Positions 44,029 to 53,994 of a stretch of DNA of 64,000 bases are shown one piece after another (position 1 is the first letter of the stretch; every line of letters begins with the position of its first letter). This DNA is from Gracilimonas halophila (GTDB lineage Bacteria; Bacteroidota; Rhodothermia; Balneolales; Balneolaceae), in NCBI RefSeq assembly GCF_042684365.1, contig NZ_JBHULI010000024.1:186001-250000 (forward strand), in the 5' to 3' direction. The notes beneath the pieces were generated by a model. That model did not search any database and was not told the DNA's origin. It saw only the letters and a program-made list of their open reading frames with translations. The position numbers and the translations under genes were made by a program.

Positions 44029-46062
44029 ATGCCCAATAGAAAAAGAATTCTTGTTACTTCAGCTTTGCCTTATGCTAACGGACCAATTCACCTTGGTCAC
44101 CTTGCAGGAGCCTATCTCACCCCCGACTTTTATGTACGCTACAAAAGAAGAACGGACGCCGATGTAGCCTTTATCTGTGGATCCGATGAGCATGGTGTTC
44201 CTATTACCATAGCGGCCGAGAAAGAAGGTGTTACTCCTCAGGATATTGTGGATCGGTATCATGGCATGAATAAGAAAGTATTTGAGGATTTTGGAATTAC
44301 ATTTGACTATTACGGAAGAACAAGTTCGAAAGTCCATCACGAAACTTCCCAGGAATTTTTTACAACTCTGCATAAAAAGGGGTTCTTCAAAAAGAAAACG
44401 GAGGAACAACTTTATGATGCAAAAGCAGATATGTTTTTGCCTGACAGATACGTAAAGGGAACTTGTCCGAATTGCGGATATGAAGAAGCATATGGAGATC
44501 AATGTGAGAAATGCGGAACCTCACTCTCCCCGACTGAATTGATAGATCCTGTTAGTGCGCTCTCCGGAGAAAAGCCTGAGCTTAAAAAAACTGAACATTG
44601 GTACATGCCACTTGGGGATGTACAACCCAAACTTGAAAAATGGATCGAAACCCGGGAGAACTGGAAGCCGAATGTAATGGGTCAGGTTAAAAGCTGGCTT
44701 ACAGACGGCCTCGCAGATCGTGCTGCTACTCGCGACCTGACTTGGGGGGTACCCGTGCCACTTGATGAAGCCGAAGGCAAGGTATTATACGTTTGGTTTG
44801 ATGCCCCCATCGGTTATGTGTCAGCTACCAAGGAGTGGGCTCAGGAACAAGGTAAACCTGAGCTTTGGAAAGATTACTGGCAAAATGAGGATACCGAGCT
44901 TTACCATTTCATTGGTAAAGACAATATCGTTTTTCATTGCATTATGTTTCCCGTGATATTAATGGAACATGGTGATTACGTACTTCCCAAAAATGTACCT
45001 GCCAATGAGTTCCTGAACCTTGAAGGAAAGAAATTATCAACATCACGGGGCTGGGCAGTTTGGTTACATGAGTACCTGGAAGAATTTGAGCCGGATCTCC
45101 TCCGGTATGCCCTTGGTACTACCCTTCCCGAATCTAAAGATTCTGATTTTTCCTGGAAGGATTTTCAAATGCACATCAACACTGAATTAGCTGATGTTCT
45201 GGGCAACTTCACCAATCGCTCTTTATCATTCACAGCAAATTATGCGGAAGGAAAAGTTCCTGAATTGATAGAACCATCCGACCTGGACCAGGAAACCCTT
45301 GATGCGATCGAAGATCAAAAGGAAAAGGTGACTCAAGCCTATGAAAACTTCCGTTTTAAGGAAGCCATAAACGAAACCATGAATCTGGCCCGGATAGGCA
45401 ACCGATATTTTACAGAGACCGAACCCTGGAAGACCCGTAAAAATGACCCTGTAAAATGTGGGAACACCTTATATGTAAGTCTACAGATCAGTGCTGCACT
45501 ATCCTGCTTGTTTGATCCTATCCTTCCTGCCAAGATGAAGCAGTTAAGAGCTCAATTTGGACTTAGTGATGATTTCAGTTGGTCAGATATCAATGCAAAT
45601 ATGCTTGCTGAAGGTACTGCTGTAACCCAGGGAGATATACTTTTTAACAAAATTGAGGACGATATCATCGAAGAACAAATACAGAAACTTCACGATAAAG
45701 CTGCCGCGGCCGACCCAACACCTGATGTACCGGAACTTAAAAAGGATATTGAGTTTGGAGATTTCATGAAAATAGATCTCAGAGCCGGTGAGATCATTTC
45801 TGCTGAAAAGATCGAAAAATCCAATAAACTCCTGAAACTCAAAGTAAATATCGGACTTGAGGAGCGAACCATTGTGTCAGGTATTGCAAATGACTTTCAT
45901 GCAGAAAACCTCATTGGGCAAAAAGTAAGTGTTGTAGCTAATCTAGCACCTAAGAAACTTATGGGCGTAGAAAGTCAGGGAATGATACTTATGGCAGAAA
46001 CTCCGGAAGGCGAACTCAAGTTTGTAGAAACTACTGCAGAGCCGGGTAGCCCCATTACGTAA
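44029..46062 (+). CDS. metG: Methionyl-tRNA synthetase
   Basis: A 677-residue class I synthetase. HLGH (21-24) is the HIGH motif, KLSTS (335-339) is the KMSKS loop, and a zinc knuckle is formed by Cys146/149/159/162. The C-terminal 110 residues are a tRNA-binding EMAP/Trbp-like domain (DLRAGEIISAEKI...), so this is the long dimeric form. Its stop overlaps the next gene start by one base, which is unusual coupling to a carbohydrate enzyme. Confidence 0.97.
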   Translation: MPNRKRILVTSALPYANGPIHLGHLAGAYLTPDFYVRYKRRTDADVAFICGSDEHGVPITIAAEKEGVTPQDIVDRYHGMNKKVFEDFGITFDYYGRTSSKVHHETSQEFFTTLHKKGFFKKKTEEQLYDAKADMFLPDRYVKGTCPNCGYEEAYGDQCEKCGTSLSPTELIDPVSALSGEKPELKKTEHWYMPLGDVQPKLEKWIETRENWKPNVMGQVKSWLTDGLADRAATRDLTWGVPVPLDEAEGKVLYVWFDAPIGYVSATKEWAQEQGKPELWKDYWQNEDTELYHFIGKDNIVFHCIMFPVILMEHGDYVLPKNVPANEFLNLEGKKLSTSRGWAVWLHEYLEEFEPDLLRYALGTTLPESKDSDFSWKDFQMHINTELADVLGNFTNRSLSFTANYAEGKVPELIEPSDLDQETLDAIEDQKEKVTQAYENFRFKEAINETMNLARIGNRYFTETEPWKTRKNDPVKCGNTLYVSLQISAALSCLFDPILPAKMKQLRAQFGLSDDFSWSDINANMLAEGTAVTQGDILFNKIEDDIIEEQIQKLHDKAAAADPTPDVPELKKDIEFGDFMKIDLRAGEIISAEKIEKSNKLLKLKVNIGLEERTIVSGIANDFHAENLIGQKVSVVANLAPKKLMGVESQGMILMAETPEGELKFVETTAEPGSPIT

Positions 46063-48083
46063 TGGAATCCCAACTTGAGAATGGATGTACGATCAGTGAT
46101 CTAAATACATATCCTTTGGGTTGTACAATAGAGGCCGGTTCGACTATATTCAGGCTTTTTTCTCCTAAGGCTACCTCTGTCAAAGTAGTTATTTTTGAAT
46201 CTTATGAGGATAAAACAGGTCTTAGACTGCCTTTAGAAAAAAATAAAGAAGGTATTTGGGAGATCATCATTCAAGATACTTTTTATGGGCATTGGTATGC
46301 CTATGATATTTTGGGGCCAAAAGACGATCCCTTTTTTATGCAGCCCTCCCATCCCATTGCGGACCCCATGAGTACGAACGTCACCACCAAAAACCATCAT
46401 TTGCAATTCCCAAAAACAAAGATAGTCCCTGAAAGCAATTTTGATTGGGAGGGTGATACATTTGTAGCTCCTGATGATCCCAGAGATTTGATTATTTATG
46501 AAACCCATATCAAAGACATGGTGGCACACCCTTCCGCTAAAACATACGTTCAGGGAATTTATAATGACTTTAGAGAAGCTGAGTATGGTGGTATACACCA
46601 TCTTAAGAAATTAGGAGTTAATGCTGTAGAGTTTCTTCCACTTCAAAAATTCGGATATTTTGAACCTCCTTTTGAAGAAGAAACCGAGGAAGGAATAAAG
46701 AATACATGGAATCCTTATTCTCTAAACTATTGGGGATACATGACCTCATTCTTCCTTGCTCCGGAAACAGTGTATGCTTCTGATGCTAGCCTTGAATTGG
46801 GTGCGATTACCGGTAGATCAAATAAAGCTGAATTTGAGCTGAAGAATTTGATCAAAACGCTCCACAGCGAAGGCATTTCTGTGATAATGGATGTTGTCTA
46901 TAACCATGCATCTCATTATGATCTTAACCCATTAAAATACACAGCAAAAGACCATTATTTTAAATTAGATGATCACGGTAACTTATTGAACGACAGCTGG
47001 ACAGGGAATGATATAGATACTACTTCAGAACGTTCCCGGGCTTTGATCATAGAATCTGTCAAACATTGGATGGAAGAGTATCATGTAGATGGATTCAGGT
47101 TTGATCTTGCAGGGATCCTGGATTGGGAGACTATAGACCGTATCAAAGAAGAAGCTCAAAAAATAAATTCAAACGTTATTCTTATTGCTGAGCCTTGGGG
47201 CAGTGAGTATAAACCGGATGGGTTTTCAGATCACGGTTGGGCTTCATGGAATGATCGTTTTAGAAATGCGATCAAAGGCTATAACCCATTGGATGATCAG
47301 GGGCTTATCTTTGGAAATATTGGCTTACATACTCGGTTTGCTATAGAAAACCTGATCCGAGGTACATTACGTTCAGGAGAATTTGGACTTTTTAACCACT
47401 CCGGGCACAGTGTCAATTACCTTGAAAGCCATGACGGTTACACACTCGGCGATTATATAAGGATAGCTTTAGACCCAGATAAAGCTCAGAAAATATTCGA
47501 AAACAAAGACGAAGCTACATCTCTCTCAAAGAAAGAAGAAAAAATTTCTAAACTTGGTGCACTCATTCTTTTTGTGTCTCAGGGTATCACCATGTTGCAT
47601 GCTGGACAAGAATGGGCACGCGCAAAAGTTATTATGGATCCAAACCAAAATGATCCCAGAAAAGGAACATTAGATCGGGATACCTACAACAAAGATGATG
47701 CTACAAATTGGCTTAACTATAATGAAATTGAGCTTAATAATCATTTATATAAATACTATAAAGGTTTGATAAATTTACGCTTAACATCACCAGCCTTTAG
47801 AAAGGCTGATCCCGATGATATACATTTTAAAGTGTATCAGGATCCACTGCACATAACTTTCTCAATTAATGGAAAAAGTTCGGGTGATATGTACGATTAC
47901 TTTGTATCATTGAACACCAATTCCCAAACCAAGCACGAAATAGATCTGCCGGATGGATACTGGGAATTAGTCGTTGATGCACTTAAAGCAGGTAATAAGA
48001 CCATAAAAAGTGTGCAACAAAAATTAAGTGTTCCCGCAAGTTCAGGAGTTATCCTAAGAAAGTTGCGTGTGAGCAATGCTTAA
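46062..48083 (+). CDS. GH13 debranching enzyme (pullulanase/isoamylase type)
   Basis: A 673-residue alpha-glucan hydrolase: N-terminal CBM48-like domain (1-130), GH13 barrel with conserved regions VIMDVVYNH, GFRFDLAG (nucleophile Asp348), LIAEPW (acid/base Glu377) and ESHDG (Asp458), then a C-terminal beta domain. NPYSLNYWGY is the pullulanase/isoamylase hallmark. It would cut alpha-1,6 branches in glycogen or starch. No signal peptide, so the likely substrate is internal glycogen. It overlaps metG by one base. Confidence 0.88.
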   Translation: MESQLENGCTISDLNTYPLGCTIEAGSTIFRLFSPKATSVKVVIFESYEDKTGLRLPLEKNKEGIWEIIIQDTFYGHWYAYDILGPKDDPFFMQPSHPIADPMSTNVTTKNHHLQFPKTKIVPESNFDWEGDTFVAPDDPRDLIIYETHIKDMVAHPSAKTYVQGIYNDFREAEYGGIHHLKKLGVNAVEFLPLQKFGYFEPPFEEETEEGIKNTWNPYSLNYWGYMTSFFLAPETVYASDASLELGAITGRSNKAEFELKNLIKTLHSEGISVIMDVVYNHASHYDLNPLKYTAKDHYFKLDDHGNLLNDSWTGNDIDTTSERSRALIIESVKHWMEEYHVDGFRFDLAGILDWETIDRIKEEAQKINSNVILIAEPWGSEYKPDGFSDHGWASWNDRFRNAIKGYNPLDDQGLIFGNIGLHTRFAIENLIRGTLRSGEFGLFNHSGHSVNYLESHDGYTLGDYIRIALDPDKAQKIFENKDEATSLSKKEEKISKLGALILFVSQGITMLHAGQEWARAKVIMDPNQNDPRKGTLDRDTYNKDDATNWLNYNEIELNNHLYKYYKGLINLRLTSPAFRKADPDDIHFKVYQDPLHITFSINGKSSGDMYDYFVSLNTNSQTKHEIDLPDGYWELVVDALKAGNKTIKSVQQKLSVPASSGVILRKLRVSNA

Positions 48084-48117
48084 AATATTTTACGCTGTCT
48101 AAACAATTAATCATCCT

Positions 48118-48124
48118 AAGGAGG
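48118..48124 (+). promoter_or_regulatory. Ribosome binding site for the Na+-dependent transporter
   Basis: AAGGAGG lies 7 bases ahead of TTG at 48132. This near-perfect Shine-Dalgarno fixes the TTG as the start codon. Confidence 0.8.
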
Positions 48125-48131
48125 AAATCAC

Positions 48132-49478
48132 TTGGCTGGAACAACTACTACCGATCGCGGTTCATGGAATTCAAAACTCGGTTTTATACTTGCTGCTGCC
48201 GGCTCTGCCGTTGGCCTTGGAAATATTTGGGCCTTCCCAACTAAAGTTGCCACAGAAGGTGGTGCCGCTTATCTATTAGTGTATCTACTTTGCACGTTTG
48301 CTATAGGCTTCCCTGTTATGGCTGCTGAAATAGCCATAGGTAGGAAATCCGGTAAAAACCCTGTTGGTGCATTCAAGGCTATTAGCTCTAATAAGTTTTT
48401 CCCGTTTGTAGGTCTTTGGGGTGTGATTTGTGGGGTGATGATCCTCTCTTTCTATACCGTGATTGCAGGGTGGGCTTTTGGTTATGCCTTTGAAGAGATA
48501 TTCTTCTATTTCGGATGGGATGGTGCTGCAAATTGGTTGACTGATACCAATAATGGTTTTAAAAATGCGATCATTGCCTCGGTATTTATGCTCGGCACCA
48601 TAAAGATTATAACAGGTGGTGTAAGTGATGGAATTGAACGAGCCACTAAAGCAATGATGCCCATGCTGATTGGAATCATTATCATAATGATTATTTATGT
48701 GCTTCTACAACCGGGAAGCGCAGAAGGTGTTCGGATATATTTACTTCCTGACTTCAGTAAAATAAACGCCAACCTGATTTTTTCTGCCATGGGGCAAGCA
48801 TTCTTTTCCCTTTCGTTAGGGATGGGAGCCTTGATCACTTACGGCTCATACCTTAATAAAAAAGAAAATATTCCTCAGGCAGCCGCTTTTGTTACCCTTG
48901 CTGATGTTGGAATTGCGTTTTTGGCAGGTTTGCTTATTGTTCCTGCAATGTACCTTGCCCAAAGTCAGGGTATCAATATTAACGCGGGTGGCTCGCTCGC
49001 CTCTAGCACTGATCTTGTATTTCAGATACTCCCTGCCCTATTCCATACAATTGGTGGAGCTGTGGGAATGATATTGGGAGTGACATTTTTCCTACTCCTA
49101 AGTATCGCGGCTTTAACTTCAACCATTTCCTTGTTAGAAGTTCCGGTATCATATGTTATCGATGAGTTTGAAGTAAAAAGAAAAAAAGCTGCCTGGTCTG
49201 TAGGTTTATCTATTTTGGCTGTTTCGATAATAGTATCTTTCTTCCCGGTTCTTATAGGATGGTTTGATTACATATTCAACAGTATTGGATTACCTATTGG
49301 TGGATTCCTGATCTGTTTATTTGTAGGCTATTTTTGGACAACAGAAAATGCTATCAATGAAATGGAATATGGATTTGCAGGTATCAAGCAAACCTTGTTC
49401 TCTAAAGTTTGGCCTATTTTCATCAAATTTATTTGTCCTGCAGCGATACTCTACAATTTGATCTCTAATTTCATTTAA
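48132..49478 (+). CDS. Sodium-dependent transporter (NSS/SNF family)
   Basis: A 448-residue LeuT-fold symporter with about eleven hydrophobic segments. The family start WNSKLGFILAAAGSAVGLGNIW (residues about 9-30) is intact and includes the Na+-binding Gly/Ala residues. NSS members import amino acids or similar solutes with Na+; the substrate is not readable. TTG start is supported by AAGGAGG. Confidence 0.92.
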   Translation: MAGTTTTDRGSWNSKLGFILAAAGSAVGLGNIWAFPTKVATEGGAAYLLVYLLCTFAIGFPVMAAEIAIGRKSGKNPVGAFKAISSNKFFPFVGLWGVICGVMILSFYTVIAGWAFGYAFEEIFFYFGWDGAANWLTDTNNGFKNAIIASVFMLGTIKIITGGVSDGIERATKAMMPMLIGIIIIMIIYVLLQPGSAEGVRIYLLPDFSKINANLIFSAMGQAFFSLSLGMGALITYGSYLNKKENIPQAAAFVTLADVGIAFLAGLLIVPAMYLAQSQGININAGGSLASSTDLVFQILPALFHTIGGAVGMILGVTFFLLLSIAALTSTISLLEVPVSYVIDEFEVKRKKAAWSVGLSILAVSIIVSFFPVLIGWFDYIFNSIGLPIGGFLICLFVGYFWTTENAINEMEYGFAGIKQTLFSKVWPIFIKFICPAAILYNLISNFI

Positions 49479-49483
49479 ACTTG

Positions 49484-49515
49484 TTTGTTATCCATTCAGG
49501 CAGGTGCTATTTTTG
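49484..49515 (+). promoter_or_regulatory. Promoter of the efp-accB-accC-gcvH unit
   Basis: TTTG (49484-49487), 20 bases, then TATTTTTG (49508-49515) matches the Bacteroidota consensus TTTG-N20-TAnnTTTG exactly. The efp ATG lies 29 bases downstream, with AAAGGAG near 49527 as a ribosome binding site. Confidence 0.72.
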
Positions 49516-49544
49516 GGCGAAATTTAAAGGAGCATAAATAAATA

Positions 49545-50114
49545 ATGTCGAAAGTATCTACATCAGATTTTAGAAATGGAATGGTTCTCGATTTAGATGG
49601 AGAATTCTACTCCATTACTGAATTCCAACATGTTAAACCCGGAAAAGGCCCGGCTTTTGTTCGCACAAAGCTTAAAGGGATCATGAACGGTAAGAACATC
49701 GATAAAACCTGGCGTTCAGGTGAGAATGCTGAATCCGTAAGGATCGAACAACACGAGTATCAATATCTCTATAATGATGGAGAGCTTTTTTACTTGATGC
49801 ATAATGAGACTTATGAACAGGTTCCCGTAAATGCCAGTCAGGTAGAACGGAAAGGATATTTTGTAGAAGGACAGAATTGTAATGTAATGGTAAACGCAGA
49901 TGAAGAGTCTATCCTTTATGCGGAACCAAAAGACCAAATTGAAGTTGTTATCGAACAAACCGATCCCGGTTTACGCGGAGACACTGCACAAGGTGGTAGC
50001 AAGCCCGCTACATTGGAATCTGGTGCAACTGTAAACGTCCCCCTATTTATCAACGAAGGTGAAAAAGTACGCGTAGATACACGTACCGGAGAATATATAG
50101 AACGAGCTAAATAA
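49545..50114 (+). CDS. efp: Elongation factor P
   Basis: A 189-residue three-domain factor that relieves ribosome stalling at polyproline. The tip loop KPGKGPAF carries Lys34, the residue modified in many EF-Ps; no modifying enzyme is visible here. The C-terminal OB fold (LFINEGEKVRVDTRTGEYIERA) is typical. It leads an operon with accB, accC and gcvH, a common efp-acc arrangement. Confidence 0.96.
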   Translation: MSKVSTSDFRNGMVLDLDGEFYSITEFQHVKPGKGPAFVRTKLKGIMNGKNIDKTWRSGENAESVRIEQHEYQYLYNDGELFYLMHNETYEQVPVNASQVERKGYFVEGQNCNVMVNADEESILYAEPKDQIEVVIEQTDPGLRGDTAQGGSKPATLESGATVNVPLFINEGEKVRVDTRTGEYIERAK

Positions 50115-50122
50115 ATATTATC

Positions 50123-50596
50123 ATGGATTTAAAACTCATTAAGAACATATTAGAACTGATATCGGAAAGTGATGTCAATGAAGTTTCACTTGAAGAAGGT
50201 GACTTCAAAATTAAAGTTAAAAAACAAGGAGAAGTACAGCAGGTTAGTTATATACAACCCGCAGCTCCTCAGCCTGCCGCCGCACCTGCTGCTCCCGCTC
50301 AACCTCAGCAACAAGCATCAGGTGAAAGCGCAGAATCAGGTGATGATCAGCCCGCAGGTGAGACCGTAACCTCTCCAATCGTAGGTACATTCTATGAATC
50401 TCCTTCCCCTGATTCTGATCCTTTTATAAAAGTTGGAGACAAAGTTTCCAAAGGTGATACCTTATGTATTGTGGAAGCAATGAAGATCATGAACGAGATC
50501 GAAGCCGAATTTGGCGGAACTGTGCAAAAGATTCTTGTGGATGATGCACAACCTGTTGAATTTGAACAACCACTTTTCATTATCAAAAAAGACTAA
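50123..50596 (+). CDS. accB: Biotin carboxyl carrier protein of acetyl-CoA carboxylase
   Basis: A 157-residue carrier: an N-terminal helical part, a Pro/Ala/Gln linker (about 45-80), and a biotinyl domain with the biotinylated Lys121 in EAMKIMNE. Carries CO2 from AccC to the carboxyltransferase for malonyl-CoA. It starts 8 bases after efp and ends 9 bases before accC. Confidence 0.96.
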   Translation: MDLKLIKNILELISESDVNEVSLEEGDFKIKVKKQGEVQQVSYIQPAAPQPAAAPAAPAQPQQQASGESAESGDDQPAGETVTSPIVGTFYESPSPDSDPFIKVGDKVSKGDTLCIVEAMKIMNEIEAEFGGTVQKILVDDAQPVEFEQPLFIIKKD

Positions 50597-50605
50597 ACGG
50601 TTTTC

Positions 50606-51958
50606 ATGTTTAAAAAAATTCTGATTGCCAACAGAGGTGAAATTGCATTACGAATTATTCGTACATGTCAGGAAATGGATATTAAAACGGTAGCTGTATA
50701 TTCTACCGCTGACGCTGACAGTCTGCATGTAAAATTCGCTGATGAAGCCGTTTGTATAGGCCCCCCTGCCGGCAAGGAAAGTTATTTAAAGATACCAAGT
50801 ATTTTAGCAGCTGCAGAGATCACTAATGCCGAAGCTATTCATCCGGGCTATGGATTTCTTGCTGAAAACGCTGAGTTTTCTCGTATTTGTTCCGAGCATG
50901 ACATTAAATTCATCGGCCCCTCTCCTGACGCCATTAATAGAATGGGAGATAAAGCCGTAGCTAAATCAACCATGATCAAAAATAAAGTTCCCGTTGTACC
51001 GGGAAGTGACGGTGAGGTTGACAGCTACGAAGAGGCTAAAAAGGTATGTGATGAAATCGGTTTCCCGGTTATCATTAAAGCTTCTGCTGGTGGTGGTGGA
51101 CGTGGAATGCGTATGGTTATGGAAGCCGAAGATCTTGAAAAGAATTATAAGATGTGTCGTCAGGAAGCAGAGACTTCATTCAATAACCCTGCGGTTTATA
51201 TTGAGCGCTTTGTTCTTAATCCACATCACGTAGAAATTCAGGTTATGGCTGATCAGCATGGAACTGCTGTTCACTATGGTGAAAGAGATTGTTCTATGCA
51301 GCGTCGTCATCAAAAAGTACTTGAGGAATCCCCTTCCCCACTTATGACCGAAGAACTCCGTAAAAGAATGGGAGATGCTGCTGTAAATGCTGCTAAAGCA
51401 GTAAATTATGAAGGAGCAGGAACGGTAGAGTTTTTAGTGGATGATGACCATAACTTCTATTTCATGGAAATGAACACCCGTATCCAGGTAGAACATCCTG
51501 TCACGGAAGAAGTAACCGGTATCGACCTTATTGAACAACAGATCAGAGTTGCTGCAGGTGAGAAGATTGAAGAATTTCCTCTTGAATTTACTAACCATGC
51601 TATAGAATGCCGAATCAATGCTGAGGATCCCGAGCATAACTTCCGTCCATCTGCCGGCGAGGTTACCGTTTTCCACCCACCGGGTGGGCATGGAGTTCGT
51701 TTAGATACTCACGCCTATTCCGGATACCGAATACCTCCGCACTATGATTCCATGATCGCAAAATTGATCGTAAGCGCCCCTACACGTGAGGAAGCTATCA
51801 AAAAGATGAAGCGTGCGCTAAAGGAATTTATCATTGAAGGCATTAAAACAAATATCCCATTTCATATTCAGCTGATGGATGATGAAAATTTCAAAAAAGG
51901 GAAATTTGATACCAAATATTTAGAAAGAGAATTTAAATATATACCTAAGAAAGACTAA
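50606..51958 (+). CDS. accC: Biotin carboxylase subunit of acetyl-CoA carboxylase
   Basis: A 450-residue ATP-grasp enzyme that carboxylates the biotin on AccB. Opening KILIANRGEIALRIIRTC, glycine-rich loop KASAGGGGRGMR, and FYFMEMNTRIQVEHPVTEEV are diagnostic. Length is normal. It is followed after one base by gcvH. Confidence 0.97.
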   Translation: MFKKILIANRGEIALRIIRTCQEMDIKTVAVYSTADADSLHVKFADEAVCIGPPAGKESYLKIPSILAAAEITNAEAIHPGYGFLAENAEFSRICSEHDIKFIGPSPDAINRMGDKAVAKSTMIKNKVPVVPGSDGEVDSYEEAKKVCDEIGFPVIIKASAGGGGRGMRMVMEAEDLEKNYKMCRQEAETSFNNPAVYIERFVLNPHHVEIQVMADQHGTAVHYGERDCSMQRRHQKVLEESPSPLMTEELRKRMGDAAVNAAKAVNYEGAGTVEFLVDDDHNFYFMEMNTRIQVEHPVTEEVTGIDLIEQQIRVAAGEKIEEFPLEFTNHAIECRINAEDPEHNFRPSAGEVTVFHPPGGHGVRLDTHAYSGYRIPPHYDSMIAKLIVSAPTREEAIKKMKRALKEFIIEGIKTNIPFHIQLMDDENFKKGKFDTKYLEREFKYIPKKD

Positions 51959-51959
51959 T

Positions 51960-52340
51960 ATGAGTATACCTGCAGATCTAAAATACACCCGTGAGCACGA
52001 ATGGATCAAAGATAACGGTGATGGAACAGCTACCATCGGAATTACAGATTTCGCTCAAGGGGAGCTTGGTGACATAGTATTCGTAGAACTCGATCCCGAA
52101 GGAACTGAGATCTCTAAAGACGATACATTCGGTACAGTTGAAGCCGTAAAAACAGTATCTGATCTTTACGCTCCGGTTGACGGTGAGATCGTTGAGGTTA
52201 ACGAAACCCTTGAAGATGAGCCTGAACTTGTTAATGATGACCCCTATGGTGATGGTTGGATGGTAAAAGTTAAGCTTGATTATGAATCTCAGCTCGAAGA
52301 CCTCCTTACCCCCGAGGAATACGAAAACGTTATTGCCTGA
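51960..52340 (+). CDS. gcvH: Glycine cleavage system H protein
   Basis: A 126-residue lipoyl carrier; the lipoylated Lys64 lies in GTVEAVKTVSDL. It shuttles the aminomethyl group among GcvP, GcvT and Lpd. No other gcv gene is here, so its partners are elsewhere, or it serves lipoate assembly. It starts immediately after the accC stop and ends before a terminator hairpin. Confidence 0.96.
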   Translation: MSIPADLKYTREHEWIKDNGDGTATIGITDFAQGELGDIVFVELDPEGTEISKDDTFGTVEAVKTVSDLYAPVDGEIVEVNETLEDEPELVNDDPYGDGWMVKVKLDYESQLEDLLTPEEYENVIA

Positions 52341-52359
52341 TCAGGCTTTAAAGACTTTC

Positions 52360-52402
52360 AAACCTGTCGGGTAACTCATTTCTGAGAATACCTGGCAGGT
52401 TT
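52360..52402 (+). terminator. Hairpin terminator after gcvH
   Basis: AAACCTGTCGGGTA (52360-52373) pairs with TACCTGGCAGGTTT (52389-52402) with one or two mismatches, followed by a T-rich run. It likely ends the efp-accBC-gcvH transcript. Confidence 0.72.
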
Positions 52403-52443
52403 ACTTATTTAAACTAACTATTACTACACCTCAAATTTCTCTC

Positions 52444-53994
52444 ATGCACAGCCGACATTCCGAATGGGTCCTTATTCTTGATTATGGTTCACAGTTCACT
52501 CAATTGATTGCGCGAAGACTCAGAGAGCTGAATATTTATTGCGAAATTCACCCTTATAATGTGGATTTGACTAAAGTCTCTAGTCCCACTCCGGGTGGGA
52601 TCGTTTTATCAGGAGGGCCAATGAGTGTGAATGATGAAGGTGCTCCGCATCTTCAAGCAGAGATCCTTGACTGGGAAATTCCCATATTGGGAGTTTGTTA
52701 CGGACTTCAACTACTTGCGCATTCAGAAATTCCGGGAAGTGTAGAGAAAGCAGAAAAACGAGAATATGGCCGGGCTAATCTTCTGATCGATAATGCGGGT
52801 GATCTGCTGAAGGACATACCTACCGGGAGTGTAGTTTGGATGAGCCATGGTGATCATATTCACGAACTGCCAGACTCTTATGATATCATAGGGCATACAG
52901 CAAATGCAAAAGTAGCAGCTGTACGCCACAAGGAGAATGATATATATGGAGTACAATTTCATCCGGAAGTAGCCCATACCGATCATGGAAAACAACTTAT
53001 TGAAAACTTCGCTTATTCCATTTGTGGGTTAAAAGGTGATTGGACTCCTGAATCCTTTATAGATGAACAGATCGCATCCATTCGGGAAAAAGTCGGAAAT
53101 GATAAGGTACTCTGCGGGTTATCCGGAGGAGTTGATTCCACCGTAGTTGCTACCTTAATACATAAAGCAATTGGAGATCAGTTACAGTGCGTGTTTGTTG
53201 ATAACGGCTTGCTCAGAAAAAATGAATTCCAATCTGTAATGGAGCTTTATACTCGTGATCTGAACCTTCCTGTACGAGGAGTCGATGCCTCATCAGAATT
53301 TTTAAGCGAACTCAAGGGGATTTCTGATCCTGAAGAAAAACGAAAAGTAATCGGGCGAGTTTTTATTGAGATTTTTGATAAAGAGATCGGAAGTGACGCT
53401 GATTTCAAGTATCTGGCACAAGGCACCCTCTACCCTGATGTCATTGAAAGCGTATCTTTTAAAGGCCCTTCTGCTACTATAAAATCACACCACAATGTTG
53501 GTGGACTTCCTGAAAAGATGAAACTTGAACTCATTGAACCGGTTAGAGAGTTATTTAAAGATGAAGTGAGAGAAGTAGGACGTACGCTGGGAATACCTGA
53601 GCATTTTATTGGAAGACATCCATTTCCAGGTCCAGGAATGGGAATAAGAGTACTTGGAGAACCAACTAAGGAGCGGTTAGATCTTCTTAGGGAAGCTGAT
53701 TTTATTTTTATTGAAGAGCTAAAAAAGCAAGGCCTCTATAATGAGGTCTGGCAAGCTCTTGCTGTATTACTTCCGGTACAAAGTGTAGGGGTAATGGGTG
53801 ACGAACGAACCTATGAGTTTACTGTTGCTTTAAGAGCAGTAACAAGTGTTGACGGCATGACAGCCGATTGGGCTCACCTACCCTATGAGTTTTTGGCTCA
53901 CGTCTCAAATAGAATGATCAATGAGATCAAAGGGATCAACCGGGTAGTTTACGATATAAGCTCAAAGCCGCCGGCTACCATAGAATGGGAATAA
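52444..53994 (+). CDS. guaA: GMP synthase (glutamine-hydrolysing)
   Basis: A 516-residue enzyme converting XMP to GMP. The class I amidotransferase domain has Cys85 (GVCYGLQ), His173 and Glu175 (FHPEV). The ATP-pyrophosphatase loop is LSGGVDST (226-233). The C-terminal dimerisation domain ends with KPPATIEWE, as in other GuaA. Its stop directly abuts that of the convergent gene. Confidence 0.97.
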   Translation: MHSRHSEWVLILDYGSQFTQLIARRLRELNIYCEIHPYNVDLTKVSSPTPGGIVLSGGPMSVNDEGAPHLQAEILDWEIPILGVCYGLQLLAHSEIPGSVEKAEKREYGRANLLIDNAGDLLKDIPTGSVVWMSHGDHIHELPDSYDIIGHTANAKVAAVRHKENDIYGVQFHPEVAHTDHGKQLIENFAYSICGLKGDWTPESFIDEQIASIREKVGNDKVLCGLSGGVDSTVVATLIHKAIGDQLQCVFVDNGLLRKNEFQSVMELYTRDLNLPVRGVDASSEFLSELKGISDPEEKRKVIGRVFIEIFDKEIGSDADFKYLAQGTLYPDVIESVSFKGPSATIKSHHNVGGLPEKMKLELIEPVRELFKDEVREVGRTLGIPEHFIGRHPFPGPGMGIRVLGEPTKERLDLLREADFIFIEELKKQGLYNEVWQALAVLLPVQSVGVMGDERTYEFTVALRAVTSVDGMTADWAHLPYEFLAHVSNRMINEIKGINRVVYDISSKPPATIEWE

